Both the position numbers and the translations under genes were made by a program. DNA of 64,000 nt from Phycisphaerae bacterium (GTDB lineage: Bacteria; Planctomycetota; Phycisphaerae; UBA1845), in contig JAJDEB010000036.1 in the NCBI GenBank assembly GCA_029260015.1, positions 1,030,554-1,094,553 of the forward strand, written 5' to 3'. The notes under the pieces were generated by a model, which saw only the letters and a list, made by a program, of their open reading frames with translations, did not search any database and was not told the origin of the DNA. Shown in pieces: positions 1-9,368 of the stretch. How positions within the stretch are numbered: position 1 is the stretch's first letter; the number at the start of each line of letters is the position of its first letter.

Positions 1-2
1 CA

Positions 3-3000
3 CCGGCGATCAGCATCGAACAAAAAGCGCCGAGTCGATCGCCGCGTTCGACCGTTGGAACCGTCACGGAAATTCACGACTATATGCGGGTGCTGTGGTC
101 GCGACTTGGCATTCCGCACTGTCCCAAGTGCCTAATCAAAATCGGCACGCAAACAACCGACGAGATTCTCGCCAAGGTGATGGACCTTCCTTCAAAAACC
201 AAGGCCATCATCCTCGCACCAATTCGTCGCAGCGGAAATGAATCCTATTCCGCCCTCTTTGAACGGGAGCGCAAGAATGGGTTTCGTCGCGCTCGCGTCG
301 ATGGCGAAGTATTTGAACTCGATCAGCCGCTCGACATCGATCGCCGCACACGTCACGACGTTGAACTCGTGATCGACCGCGTGGTCATCAACAACAACGC
401 CAAATCGCGTATCGCCGATAGCATCGAACAAGCTCTGTCCGTGGGCGGTGGATTGATGCTTGTGCAGATTGACGGGGCAAAATCAAAGAACAGCAAGGAC
501 TTGCGGTTCAGTCAGTTTCTATCATGCCAGCAGTGCGGGCAAAGCTACGACGAATTAACGCCGCACCATTACTCTTTCAACACGCGCCTGGGTTGGTGCC
601 CGACATGTGAAGGGTTGGGAACCCAGCGCGGTGCCAGTCCAGCCGCCATCATCACCCATCCTCTTAAATCGATCCTCGACGGCGCAGTCGGTGCCTGGGG
701 CGAACTGAGCGGTGACGGCTTGCTGACCCGTGCGGCGCGGGCGGTGGCAGACCGAATCGGTTTCGACATATCCAAACCGTGGAACACATTGACCGACGGG
801 CAGCAGATCGCGTTTCTGCAGGGTGCGGGTGACGAATGGATCGAGCTCGACGACGGACTTCGCATTCGCTGGCGCGGTTTTTTTCCGGCGATTGATCGAG
901 CCACTCGGATCAGTTGGAAGTTTCGCAAGCAGCTCGCGCAACTCGTCACCGAAGTACCATGCGAAGCCTGCCGAGGAACACGCCTGATCGCCCAATCGCG
1001 GGAAACGCGTCTTGCCGATCGCACGCTCCACGAGGTGTGCCGCATGCGACTCGGTGAAGCGCTCGCATTTTTCAAAACGCTTAGACTCACCAAATCACAG
1101 CGAACCATTGCGGGCGAATTGCAACACGAAATAAACGCCCGACTGACATTTCTCGTAGATGTCGGATTGGATTATCTCAGCCTGGCTCGGTCGGCTCCCA
1201 CGCTCTCTGGCGGAGAATCGCAGCGCATCCGACTGGCATCGCAAATCGGCAGCGGATTGACCGGCGTGCTTTATGTGCTGGACGAACCGACCATCGGTTT
1301 GCATCCGCGCGACAATGGTTTGTTGATCGGCGCGCTGCAGAAACTGCGAGCCTTGGGCAACACGTTGATGATCGTCGAGCATGATCGCGACGTGATTCAA
1401 AGCGCCGATCATGTTCTCGACTTTGGACCCGCTGCCGGTGAATTCGGAGGAAAGATCACAGCCGCCGCTTCGCCAAAGGGTTTGAACAAGAAGCGAACTT
1501 CTCTGACTGGACAGTATCTCTCTGGCAGAAAGGCTATCGCGGTGCCCGCAAACCGTTTGCCGGTTGACCCGCTGGCCAAGACGGCGGTGCCCGATCGTTG
1601 GCTTTCGGTGAAGGGTGCGTATCACAACAACCTGCGCGAGATCGACGCGGACTTTCCGCTCGGGCGTTTCGTCTGCGTGGTTGGGGTTTCGGGCAGTGGT
1701 AAGAGCTCGCTGGTCACCGAGGTGCTTTACAAAGCGCTTGCCACCCGGATTCATCGGGCGCGATTGGTGGCTGGCGGTCATCATCGCATCGTCGGGTTGG
1801 ACCATGTCGATAAGGTGATCAATGTCGATCAAGCCCCCATCGGTAACAGCCCAGCCAGCAACGCAGCCACCTATACCGGAGCGTTCGATCTGGTGCGCGA
1901 AATGTTCGCAAAGCTGGCAGACAGTCGCATTCGTGGCTACACCGCGAATCGTTTCAGCTTCAACCGCGCGGGCGGTCGATGCGAGGCTTGCGTGGGATAT
2001 GGAAAACGCTGCATCGAGATGCACTTTTTGCCAGACGTGTGGATTCCCTGTGAAGCCTGCGCGGGCACGCGATATACAGCCGACACGCTAGAAGTGAAAT
2101 ACAAAAGCAAGAGTATCGCCGACGTTCTCGAAATGTCCGTGGCTGAAGCGCTCGAACATTTCCAAAATGTTCCACGTCTACGACGCGTCTTGCAAACGTT
2201 GGCTGATGTCGGTCTTGATTATCTTAAACTCGGACAGGGCGCGCCGACCCTTTCGGGTGGAGAAGCCCAGCGCGTGAAACTGGCGGCAGAGTTGAGTCGT
2301 CCGTCTACCGGCAGAACGGTTTATATCCTCGACGAGCCGACAACCGGTTTGCACTTCGACGATCTCAAAAAGCTGCTCCGAGTGCTGCATCGCCTGGTCG
2401 ATATGGGCAATACGGTAATCTGCATCGAGCACAACCTCGACGTGATCAAGAGTTGCGATTGGGTGATGGAACTCGGGCCGGAAGCAGGCGATGAAGGCGG
2501 CGAGTTGGTGGCTGCATGTACGCCGGAAGACTTGGTTAAGTTAAAATCGTCGCCGACCGGTGCGGCACTCAAACCAGTATTGCAAGCCGGTCCGTCCGAA
2601 ACGCGGAAGTTGGATACCGGTGCAGATGACGTTGATGCAGCCGACCTCGACAAAAAACTTTTGGAAGAATCGCAGGATGTCGAGATGCCCTGGCAAAAGG
2701 ATGGCCGCAAGTGGCATCTCGAAAACCAGCTTGATTATCACGGCAAACGCCCGAAATGGGACCCAAGCGTGTTGGCGTGGGCGATTGAGACCATCGAGTC
2801 GGTTGCCGACTTCACTTCAACGAATTGGAACGATCAAGCCCATGTCGAGATCAAAGCGCCCGGCAGCAAGACGCCGTGGTTCCTGCACGCCATCACCCGC
2901 TCGTCGGTGCATTTGTACCTTTCGCTTCGAACACAGAAAGGCACATTTACCCAAGCCGGTTTGGAAAAGCAGCTTAAAATCAAGACACTCGATGAACGCG

Positions 3001-3614
3001 ACGACCTGCCGCACTACTCAAACGAAAGTCGTATTCGCCTGCGCAACATCAACACCGATTGGGACAGCATCCGCATTCAGTTGCACGACCACAAGGACGT
3101 CAACAAAACGGTGATGAAGCGATTCTTCAAGAAGGCGGCAGACGCGTATTTGAAAAAGGTTGGCGATGTGAAGGAAAATCCGAAGAAGAGCGAACCGTGG
3201 AAAGTTGATTCAAAGAAATGGCATCTCAACCACGAGGCCATGACGCGGCGCGGTAAGAAAGCCCGCTGGTCGAAAGTCAGCCTGCTCGACATTGTCGGTA
3301 AGATGAGCAAGTTTGGCCCGAAGCTTACCTTCGACTGGGCGCAAAACGTCGGCATCCGCGTGGACTACAATGGCAATCGCGTGGGGCTCGTCGTCACCAA
3401 CATGCCCAAGGGCATCCGCGTGCATCTGCGCATGCCCAGACACGTCGTTACGCCAACGCAAATCGAGCGGCTCGGGTTCAGTGTTGAAATCAAAAAGCAT
3501 GGCGACTTCGATGAAGTACAATTCTGGATCGCCAAGCCAGCCGACACCGATCCCAAACAACTCAAGGCCATTCTCAAACACGTTGAAGTCTACGGCGAAT
3601 CACGGAAAGGCTGA
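3..3614 (+). CDS. uvrA: UvrA excinuclease ABC subunit A, 5'-partial, with duplicated C-terminal extension
   Basis: DNA-damage recognition ATPase of nucleotide excision repair. The frame is open from base 3 and already reads P-A-I-S-I-E-Q, the UvrA stretch that follows the first Walker A, so the start and first Walker A lie outside the window. Visible (counting from Met at 84): UvrB-binding region about 15-130, a CxxC zinc module near 150-180, the first ABC signature LSGGESQRI and Walker B LDEPTIGLHP, the second Walker A GVSGSGKSS, the second zinc module (CEAC...CEAC), the second signature LSGGEAQRV and LDEPTTGLH. From about residue 840 to 1176 there is an extra region not found in E. coli UvrA. 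It holds two similar units, one starting PWQKDGRKWHL and one PWKVDSKKWHL about 170 residues later. The function of the extension is unknown; it is probably a UvrA accessory domain. Confidence 0.97.
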   Translation, partial: PAISIEQKAPSRSPRSTVGTVTEIHDYMRVLWSRLGIPHCPKCLIKIGTQTTDEILAKVMDLPSKTKAIILAPIRRSGNESYSALFERERKNGFRRARVDGEVFELDQPLDIDRRTRHDVELVIDRVVINNNAKSRIADSIEQALSVGGGLMLVQIDGAKSKNSKDLRFSQFLSCQQCGQSYDELTPHHYSFNTRLGWCPTCEGLGTQRGASPAAIITHPLKSILDGAVGAWGELSGDGLLTRAARAVADRIGFDISKPWNTLTDGQQIAFLQGAGDEWIELDDGLRIRWRGFFPAIDRATRISWKFRKQLAQLVTEVPCEACRGTRLIAQSRETRLADRTLHEVCRMRLGEALAFFKTLRLTKSQRTIAGELQHEINARLTFLVDVGLDYLSLARSAPTLSGGESQRIRLASQIGSGLTGVLYVLDEPTIGLHPRDNGLLIGALQKLRALGNTLMIVEHDRDVIQSADHVLDFGPAAGEFGGKITAAASPKGLNKKRTSLTGQYLSGRKAIAVPANRLPVDPLAKTAVPDRWLSVKGAYHNNLREIDADFPLGRFVCVVGVSGSGKSSLVTEVLYKALATRIHRARLVAGGHHRIVGLDHVDKVINVDQAPIGNSPASNAATYTGAFDLVREMFAKLADSRIRGYTANRFSFNRAGGRCEACVGYGKRCIEMHFLPDVWIPCEACAGTRYTADTLEVKYKSKSIADVLEMSVAEALEHFQNVPRLRRVLQTLADVGLDYLKLGQGAPTLSGGEAQRVKLAAELSRPSTGRTVYILDEPTTGLHFDDLKKLLRVLHRLVDMGNTVICIEHNLDVIKSCDWVMELGPEAGDEGGELVAACTPEDLVKLKSSPTGAALKPVLQAGPSETRKLDTGADDVDAADLDKKLLEESQDVEMPWQKDGRKWHLENQLDYHGKRPKWDPSVLAWAIETIESVADFTSTNWNDQAHVEIKAPGSKTPWFLHAITRSSVHLYLSLRTQKGTFTQAGLEKQLKIKTLDERDDLPHYSNESRIRLRNINTDWDSIRIQLHDHKDVNKTVMKRFFKKAADAYLKKVGDVKENPKKSEPWKVDSKKWHLNHEAMTRRGKKARWSKVSLLDIVGKMSKFGPKLTFDWAQNVGIRVDYNGNRVGLVVTNMPKGIRVHLRMPRHVVTPTQIERLGFSVEIKKHGDFDEVQFWIAKPADTDPKQLKAILKHVEVYGESRKG

Positions 3615-3619
3615 GTGCA

Positions 3620-4276
3620 ATGACGCAGTTGATTCCAAACCGATTGCTGATGGACTTCGAGATTCGATTGAATCATCGATCCAAACTGCCGCGGCTGACG
3701 GGCAAGCTGACCGATTGGTCGGATGAATTCCTGCTACCGAATCTCGGTGAACTTGACGGACAGGAATCGTTTGCAAAAGTCTACGCGTGTTGGAACGACG
3801 AAGGCATCGCGGTGGCGTGCAAGGTCGATTGTCCGGACAAGAAATTCCGCTGCGACCCAGCCACCTTTTGGAAGGGTGACAACCTGCGCATCTGCACCGA
3901 CATGCGCGACACCCGCGACATTCACCGAGCGACGCGCTATTGCCAGCAGTTTTTCGTTTTGCCTTCCGGTGGTGGCAAGAAGCGGTCCGATGCGGTGGCC
4001 GGTTCTGCGCCGATCAATCGGGCAAAGGAAAACGCCCCACCCGTTTCGGCCAGTCGGATTCAAGTGGCGGCGAACGTAACCAAACGCGGCTATAGTCTTG
4101 AAGCAATTCTGCCGGCATCAACCCTGAGCGGATTTGAACCAGCCGAGCATCCACGCATCGGGTTCTATTACATGCTCGAAGACCTCGCCCGAGGACAGCA
4201 ATATCTCACCGTCGGTGATGATCTGTATTGGCACATCGACCCCTCAACGTGGGCGACGGCTGTCCTTGCGCGATAA
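3620..4276 (+). CDS. CBM9-like (DOMON-type) sugar-binding domain protein
   Basis: A 218-residue protein starting five bases after the uvrA stop and probably co-transcribed with it. The pattern of an N-terminal target strand, W-N-D-E-G-I-A-V-A-C-K-V, then F-W-K-G-D-N-L-R-I-C-T-D and, near the end, A-A-N-V-T-K-R-G-Y-S-L-E-A-I-L-P, is that of the carbohydrate-binding module family 9-like fold (DUF1083-like). Members of that family usually sit at the end of secreted enzymes, but here the domain is almost the whole protein and no signal peptide is visible. The ligand cannot be read from the sequence. The link to uvrA may be only positional. Confidence 0.75.
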   Translation: MTQLIPNRLLMDFEIRLNHRSKLPRLTGKLTDWSDEFLLPNLGELDGQESFAKVYACWNDEGIAVACKVDCPDKKFRCDPATFWKGDNLRICTDMRDTRDIHRATRYCQQFFVLPSGGGKKRSDAVAGSAPINRAKENAPPVSASRIQVAANVTKRGYSLEAILPASTLSGFEPAEHPRIGFYYMLEDLARGQQYLTVGDDLYWHIDPSTWATAVLAR

Positions 4277-4355
4277 CGCAAATTGGTGTCTCTAAACGTC
4301 GAGGCATCCAACCGCCGTTTCTTCTTAGCTGTCGAATTTCGGCGCGATGCTCTCG

Positions 4356-4419
4356 GTAGGGTGGGCCGTGCCCACCAAGATACATCGGAGCTTCCGGCGG
4401 TGGGCACGGCCCACCCTAC
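4356..4419. repeat. REP-like inverted pair, family A, copy 1
   Basis: Left arm 4356-4376 is GTAG followed by GGTGGGC-CGT-GCCCACC. Right arm 4399-4419 is its reverse complement with one loop change. The pair sits between the CBM9-like gene and the converging prepilin gene. GTAG heads before an imperfect palindrome are the hallmark of REP elements mobilised by RAYT (TnpA-REP) proteins. Identical arms recur at 11994, 19318 and 30055. Confidence 0.9.
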
Positions 4420-4455
4420 ACTTAGCGATTAGCAATATCGTAATTCCGGACGAAA

Positions 4456-5352
4456 CTAGTCCAGCGGTTCGCTATCGGGTGAGTAGCGGGTGAGATAAAC
4501 CTGCTTGTGTTCGCCCGTCGCTTGGAGGTGGAAGTAACCCGGGCGTCGTGCGGAGATGACGCGCGGATCTGAGGTGGACACAAACGTGCGGAACACATCC
4601 GACTGACGTCGCACGGTTCCTCGATGAGGATAAAGAGGACGACCGGCTTCACGATCGCCGGGAACCCGCTCGCCCAGTGAATCGGCGATCATCGGCATGC
4701 CGTACGACCAAATGATTTCGACTTTGTTTGGCTGCGGGCCTTCACCATCACCATCCGTGGGCTCATCCTTGGGTGGACGGTTAATCGAGATGCGCGTCAG
4801 GGGTCGACCGTCAAAATAAACCTCGTTGGCAACGGCGGGGTCATTTTTTTTGCCGGTATATGCATATGGAGAGTCGTCATAAGCCACACCCATTCCGGGC
4901 GTGCGCTGATCGGCAGTGTTGAAGTCGTAGGTCAACTTCCATTTGTTGCGACGATTCGGATCGGTTTCCGGGTAACCCGCTACTGCCGACGGACATTGGA
5001 ACGACCGGTATTCGACATAAGGCCCAAGCACGACGCCGACCGCTGCAGGATTCTTGCGATCAAACGGGTCGTAGTCGTCGCTGATGTGTTCCATGTATGG
5101 AACGCGATCGTTGTACTCGTACGAGTACGCAAGGATCCCATTCCACATGTTGGTGAGGTTTTTTTTGCAAGCGAGTTGTTTGGCTTGTTCGCGGGCGTTG
5201 CGCAGATTGGGCAGAAGCATGCCCAACAGCAGCGCGATGATCGAAACCACGACCAGCAGTTCGACCAGCGTGAATGCACCGCTTCTCGCGAATGCACTGC
5301 ACTTATTGGACCAGCACCGATTGGAGCTCGTCATTTTGGGCTGGGTGTACAT
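4456..5352 (-). CDS. Prepilin-type N-terminal cleavage/methylation domain protein
   Basis: A 298-residue protein with a class III signal at residues 24-46: S-G-A-F-T-L-V-E-L-L then a hydrophobic helix, as in type II secretion pseudopilins. The prepilin peptidase would cut after Gly25. The rest resembles the large planctomycete family of pseudopilin-like proteins, with the usual R-E-Q-A-K-Q-L-A-C-K-N-L after the helix. The C-terminal H-x9-DG motif of many members is not seen. The protein is likely exported and membrane-anchored; its role is unknown. A second Met at residue 7 (5334) is an alternative start. It stands alone, converging on the uvrA/CBM9 pair. Confidence 0.85.
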   Translation of the reverse strand: MYTQPKMTSSNRCWSNKCSAFARSGAFTLVELLVVVSIIALLLGMLLPNLRNAREQAKQLACKKNLTNMWNGILAYSYEYNDRVPYMEHISDDYDPFDRKNPAAVGVVLGPYVEYRSFQCPSAVAGYPETDPNRRNKWKLTYDFNTADQRTPGMGVAYDDSPYAYTGKKNDPAVANEVYFDGRPLTRISINRPPKDEPTDGDGEGPQPNKVEIIWSYGMPMIADSLGERVPGDREAGRPLYPHRGTVRRQSDVFRTFVSTSDPRVISARRPGYFHLQATGEHKQVYLTRYSPDSEPLD

Positions 5353-5725
5353 TTCCCAGACCTCCGGTTGTTGGCGCTTCCTGAGGGCATCGTGTCAATG
5401 CACTCCGAGCGCCCTGCCGCTTCCCTTGATCCACACGCAAACAGTTTATGATCTGGATGCGTCCAATACCAGCCCAAAGAATTGATATCAATGCCGATTT
5501 GTATCCAATATATTTCCTGATCGTTATAATCGGTATAATTGATACAAGAATCGACGTTCCAAGCCCACCGTTCACGAATTTGACCACGTGGTGCGTTTGC
5601 CCCATTTTGCAATCGGTTTGACTATTGCCCACTCTCGACTACGACTGGATGTAGCGATCGTTTGTGTTGAATTTGACGCACGATCGGGTCGAATCTTCCG
5701 ATCCATTTGATTTCAGGGGCGAGAG
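5353..5725. promoter_or_regulatory. AT-rich divergent intergenic region with TATAAT boxes and a palindrome
   Basis: No gene is supported in these 373 bases between the divergent prepilin-like and glycosyltransferase genes. The middle is AT-rich against its surroundings and holds two TATAAT hexamers on the + strand (5525-5530 and 5534-5539). A perfect palindrome ATTGATATCAAT lies at 5481-5492. No clear -35 box at standard spacing was found, so promoter positions are tentative. Confidence 0.35.
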
Positions 5726-7030
5726 TTGCGAGTCCTTTTTCTAGCTGCCGGCGCGGGGGGAATGTTTTGCGGCAGTTGTCTGCGCGACAATCGGTTGGCG
5801 GCTGGCCTGATTGCGGAGGGCAAAGACGTCTCGTTGTGGCCGATGTACACTCCGATCATGACAGACGAAACGGTGGTCGGTGCAACTGAAGTTCACTTCG
5901 GCGGACTTGGCGTTTACCTCGAACAAGTCATCCCGTTTTTCAGAAGGCATCTCGGACCGATCGATCGCATCCTTCGTTCCAATGCACTTCTTCGTTTGGT
6001 GGGTAAGTTCTCCAGCAGCACCAAGCCGGAATCGCTCGGGCCATTGACGGTCTCAATTCTTGAAGGCCCGGACGGACACCAACGCAAAGAACTCGAAGAC
6101 CTGGTGCGCGACCTTAAGACGCTCTCGCCAGACATCATCAATCTTCCAAACCTGATGTTCGTCGGACTCGCCCGCACGTTGAAAGCAGAACTCGGTTGCA
6201 AGATCGTATGCACGCTCAGCGGCGAAGATATTTTTCTTGATCGCCTGCCAGACGCATATCGGAAGCGGGCGTTTGAACTCATCGCCAATGCCGCAAATGA
6301 TGTGGATGCGTATGTGTCGGTGACTGAATACTTTGCCAGCCATGCGCAGGAACACTTTGCGCTGCCCGCCGAGCGAATGAACGTCATACCGATGGGAATT
6401 GACGTGGAACATTTTCATGCTTCGACCAAGTCTCCGGGCGAATCGTTCACGATCGGTTACTTCGCACGCATTTGTGAAGAAAAAGGCCTCATGCAGTTGG
6501 CTGAAGCGTTTGTTGAACTGCGGAACAAGGGGATCAACGCGACTTTGAAGATCAGCGGATATCTTGGCCGATCTGACAAAAAATACTTCAATGGTGTGAT
6601 GCGCTTTCTCAAACGAAACAGCGTCGGACAACATGTTGAATATGTAAACTCTCCGACATTCGAAGATAAAGTTCGATTCCTAAGCAGCCTCGACGTCCTT
6701 TGTGTGCCATCGTTGTATCACGAGGCGAAAGGCTTTTATGTTCTTGAATCTCTGGCGTGCGGCGTTCCGGTCGTGCTGCCGCGACATGGCTCGTTTCCCG
6801 AAATGGTCGAAAAAACGGGCGGGGGATTATTGTTTCAGCCGAACGATCGTGCCGACCTTCTGCAAAAGATCATGTCGCTTATCGAGAACGATACCCTTCG
6901 GAGCAAACTCGGAAGCAACGGCCAAGCTGCGGTGGCTAAGCACTACTCCGCGAAGCTCATGCGCCAACGGACATGGACCTTATTCGAATCACTGACAGCC
7001 AACCGCACCATCTCGACGGTGAGCCCTTAA
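5726..7030 (+). CDS. Glycosyltransferase family 4 (GT-B fold)
   Basis: A 434-residue retaining-type glycosyltransferase. The N-terminal Rossmann half begins R-V-L-F-L-A-A-G-A-G-G-M-F-C-G-S. The C-terminal half begins near residue 235 with F-T-I-G-Y-F-A-R-I-C-E-E-K-G, and the nucleotide-sugar motif E-S-L-A-C-G-V-P-V-V near 350 carries the conserved Glu. The start is TTG at 5726, with a GGGGCGAG-like ribosome site just upstream; the protein begins directly at the first beta strand. It starts a same-strand run with the ABC ATPase 20 bases downstream and the hexosaminidase after it. Donor and acceptor sugars cannot be inferred. The protein is cytoplasmic and may act in cell-envelope glycan synthesis. 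Confidence 0.88.
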   Translation: MRVLFLAAGAGGMFCGSCLRDNRLAAGLIAEGKDVSLWPMYTPIMTDETVVGATEVHFGGLGVYLEQVIPFFRRHLGPIDRILRSNALLRLVGKFSSSTKPESLGPLTVSILEGPDGHQRKELEDLVRDLKTLSPDIINLPNLMFVGLARTLKAELGCKIVCTLSGEDIFLDRLPDAYRKRAFELIANAANDVDAYVSVTEYFASHAQEHFALPAERMNVIPMGIDVEHFHASTKSPGESFTIGYFARICEEKGLMQLAEAFVELRNKGINATLKISGYLGRSDKKYFNGVMRFLKRNSVGQHVEYVNSPTFEDKVRFLSSLDVLCVPSLYHEAKGFYVLESLACGVPVVLPRHGSFPEMVEKTGGGLLFQPNDRADLLQKIMSLIENDTLRSKLGSNGQAAVAKHYSAKLMRQRTWTLFESLTANRTISTVSP

Positions 7031-7050
7031 CCCGCTAGCCTATCGCTGAC

Positions 7051-7734
7051 ATGCTTGAACTAAACTCTATCTGCAAACAACACGAAACTCGCGGCGAACC
7101 ATTGGTCGTTCTCACCGACATCTCTATGAACGTCGAACGAGGCGAATCGGTGTCGATCATGGGGCCGTCCGGTTCGGGCAAGAGTACGCTGCTAAATATC
7201 GTCGGTACGCTCGACACGCCAACGAGCGGCGACTTTGTGATCGACGGCGATTCGCCACTGAAGATGTCGAACAACGAGCTGGCCCGCTTTCGCAATCGGC
7301 AGATCGGTTTCGTATTCCAAGACCATCATTTGCTGCCGCAGCTTTCAGCCATCGAGAACGTGGTGCTGCCATCGCTGGCATCATCCGAAACATCGGGGGC
7401 GATTGAACGGGCCAATGAGTTGCTGGACCGAGTGGGGTTGGCCGACCGCAAGGACCATCTTCCGGCGGAACTTTCCGGCGGAGAGCGCCAACGGGTGGCG
7501 ATCGCAAGGGCTTTGATCCATCGACCGAAGTTGCTGCTCGCCGACGAACCAACAGGCAACCTCGACCGCAAATCTGCCGACGCTGTGTCAGACCTCTTGT
7601 TTGAATTACAGCAAGCCGACTCGTGTACACTATTGATGGTGACGCATAGCCCGACGTTGGCGGGTCGATGCGGGCGCGGTTTTGAGATTTCTGATGGTCG
7701 TCTCCTTTCAGTTGCAAATCGAGTAAACGAGTAA
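7051..7734 (+). CDS. LolD/MacB-type ABC transporter ATP-binding protein
   Basis: A 227-residue ABC ATPase complete in all motifs: Walker A GPSGSGKST (38-46), Q-loop FVFQDH (88-92), signature LSGGERQ (141-147), Walker B LLLADEP (161-167), D-loop GNLD and switch His in MVTHS. The sequence type (Q-I-G-F-V-F-Q, A-D-E-P-T-G-N-L-D) is that of LolD, MacB and FtsE relatives, which work with four-TM permeases in lipoprotein or peptide export. No permease gene adjoins it, so its partner must be elsewhere. It follows the glycosyltransferase by 20 bases and precedes the GH20 gene by 8, so it is probably in one transcript. Confidence 0.92.
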   Translation: MLELNSICKQHETRGEPLVVLTDISMNVERGESVSIMGPSGSGKSTLLNIVGTLDTPTSGDFVIDGDSPLKMSNNELARFRNRQIGFVFQDHHLLPQLSAIENVVLPSLASSETSGAIERANELLDRVGLADRKDHLPAELSGGERQRVAIARALIHRPKLLLADEPTGNLDRKSADAVSDLLFELQQADSCTLLMVTHSPTLAGRCGRGFEISDGRLLSVANRVNE

Positions 7735-7742
7735 ATAACCCA

Positions 7743-9269
7743 ATGATTATACCGAATCCTTCGACCACAAAACCGTCAGCCGGATCATTCGCGTTAAATC
7801 GAGAGTGCGTTATCGGCGTGATGGATGACGGAAACGCCGAGGCGCGCGTTGGTGAATACCTGCACGGTTTGTTCGCCCAATCGCCGTTTGAGATTCCGTT
7901 GGACATCACCCATTTTGCAGGCGATGCGCCGAACCGCTCGATTCGTTTGCTGAAAAAACCTTCGGACCATGCCGACATCGGCGAGCAGCACGAGCTTGCG
8001 GTAACCACCGACGGAATCACGATTTCAGCGCACAATGATGCCGGACTGACGCGAGGTATCCAATCGCTGTATCAACTCGCGTTGCAACAAGTCGGGCTGA
8101 TTGATTCAACGTCGATCAAGGAAATTAGGATTCCGGCGATTCAAGTCACCGACAAACCGCGATTCGGTTGGCGCGGGATGCACCTTGACGTGAGTCGTCA
8201 TTTTTTTCCCGTTAACGACATCAAGCGTTATCTCGACCTGCTCGCCCTCTTCAAATTCAACGTGTTTCACTGGCATCTGACCGACGACCAGGGTTGGCGT
8301 GTTCAGATCGACGCGTTTGCGAAACTCACGGAGATCGGCGCGAAGCGGGCGGACAACAAACCGAGCGGCAGCGGATTCTACACGAAGAAGGACATCCGCG
8401 AGGTGATTGAATACGCCAAGCTGCGCCACATCGAAGTGATCCCCGAGATTGACTTGCCCGGTCATACGCAGGCGGTCCTTGCGGCGTATCCGGAACTTTC
8501 ATGTACGGGCGGTCCCTTTGACGTCTCGCAAACGTCAGGCATTCATAAGGATGTCTTGTGCGTGGGCAACGAAGACACGTTCAAATTCGTCACCGGTATG
8601 CTCGACGAAATCGCCGAACTTTTTGAAAGTCAATACATCCATCTCGGTGGTGACGAATGCCCGACCGATCGCTGGAAAGAATGCAAGAAATGCCAGAAGC
8701 GTATGGCTGACGAAAAGCTAAAAGATGAAACCGGATTGCAAGGGTACTTCACGACCCGCATGGTCCAACATCTTGAGAAACTTAATCGCGTCGGTGTTTT
8801 CTGGGACGAAGTTCTAGAGTTGGGCCTGCCGGCTGGCAATGTGTTAATGTCGTGGCGTGGTATGGATCACGGGATCAACGCGGCGAAGCAAGGGCACCGC
8901 GTGGTCATGTCCCCGCACTCGCACTGCTACTTCGATTTCAAGCATAGCAAGGACCCCAGCGACCACGGCGCGACATGGGCGGATCCGATTTCACTCAAAG
9001 AAGTTTACGATTTTGAACCGATACCAGCCATCCTGGACGCCAAAGCGGCGAAGAATGTGCTCGGCGGACAAGCCAATGTCTGGACGGAACGAATGCCAGA
9101 CTTTGCGACGGTTGAATCGATGATCCTTCCACGAATGTGTGCGCTGTCTGAAGTGCTTTGGTCTGATGCCAAGGATCGCAACTGGCCGGACTTTCGCAAA
9201 CGCCTCGCGGCGCTCACACCCTGGCTTGAGAAGAATCACAACGTTCACAAATGCATTCATGGCGACTGA
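7743..9269 (+). CDS. Beta-N-acetylhexosaminidase, glycoside hydrolase family 20
   Basis: A 508-residue GH20 enzyme that removes terminal N-acetylhexosamine residues by substrate-assisted catalysis. An N-terminal GH20b-like domain (about 1-120) is followed by the TIM barrel starting R-G-M-H-L-D-V-S-R-H-F-F. Family motifs include F-H-W-H-L-T-D-D-Q-G-W, P-E-I-D-L-P-G-H and H-L-G-G-D-E-C-P, the last carrying the catalytic Asp-Glu pair. Trp residues of the active-site wall are visible (M-S-W-R-G, V-W-T-E-R). No signal peptide is visible, unusual for this family, so the enzyme may act on recycled or imported glycans in the cytoplasm. It lies 8 bases after the ABC ATPase gene. Confidence 0.95.
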   Translation: MIIPNPSTTKPSAGSFALNRECVIGVMDDGNAEARVGEYLHGLFAQSPFEIPLDITHFAGDAPNRSIRLLKKPSDHADIGEQHELAVTTDGITISAHNDAGLTRGIQSLYQLALQQVGLIDSTSIKEIRIPAIQVTDKPRFGWRGMHLDVSRHFFPVNDIKRYLDLLALFKFNVFHWHLTDDQGWRVQIDAFAKLTEIGAKRADNKPSGSGFYTKKDIREVIEYAKLRHIEVIPEIDLPGHTQAVLAAYPELSCTGGPFDVSQTSGIHKDVLCVGNEDTFKFVTGMLDEIAELFESQYIHLGGDECPTDRWKECKKCQKRMADEKLKDETGLQGYFTTRMVQHLEKLNRVGVFWDEVLELGLPAGNVLMSWRGMDHGINAAKQGHRVVMSPHSHCYFDFKHSKDPSDHGATWADPISLKEVYDFEPIPAILDAKAAKNVLGGQANVWTERMPDFATVESMILPRMCALSEVLWSDAKDRNWPDFRKRLAALTPWLEKNHNVHKCIHGD

Positions 9270-9368
9270 CGCCGCGTTGTCGGTTGCGGTATGTGTCAGC
9301 CAACACTAACCTGAACGAATTCACACCGACTTGGTCGGTCAGCGTTTCAAATACGGGGAATCAACGCA

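Noticed and set aside
1095..2024. Minus-strand open frame of 309 codons
   Set aside because: Antisense shadow of uvrA, whose motifs are intact in the other frame.
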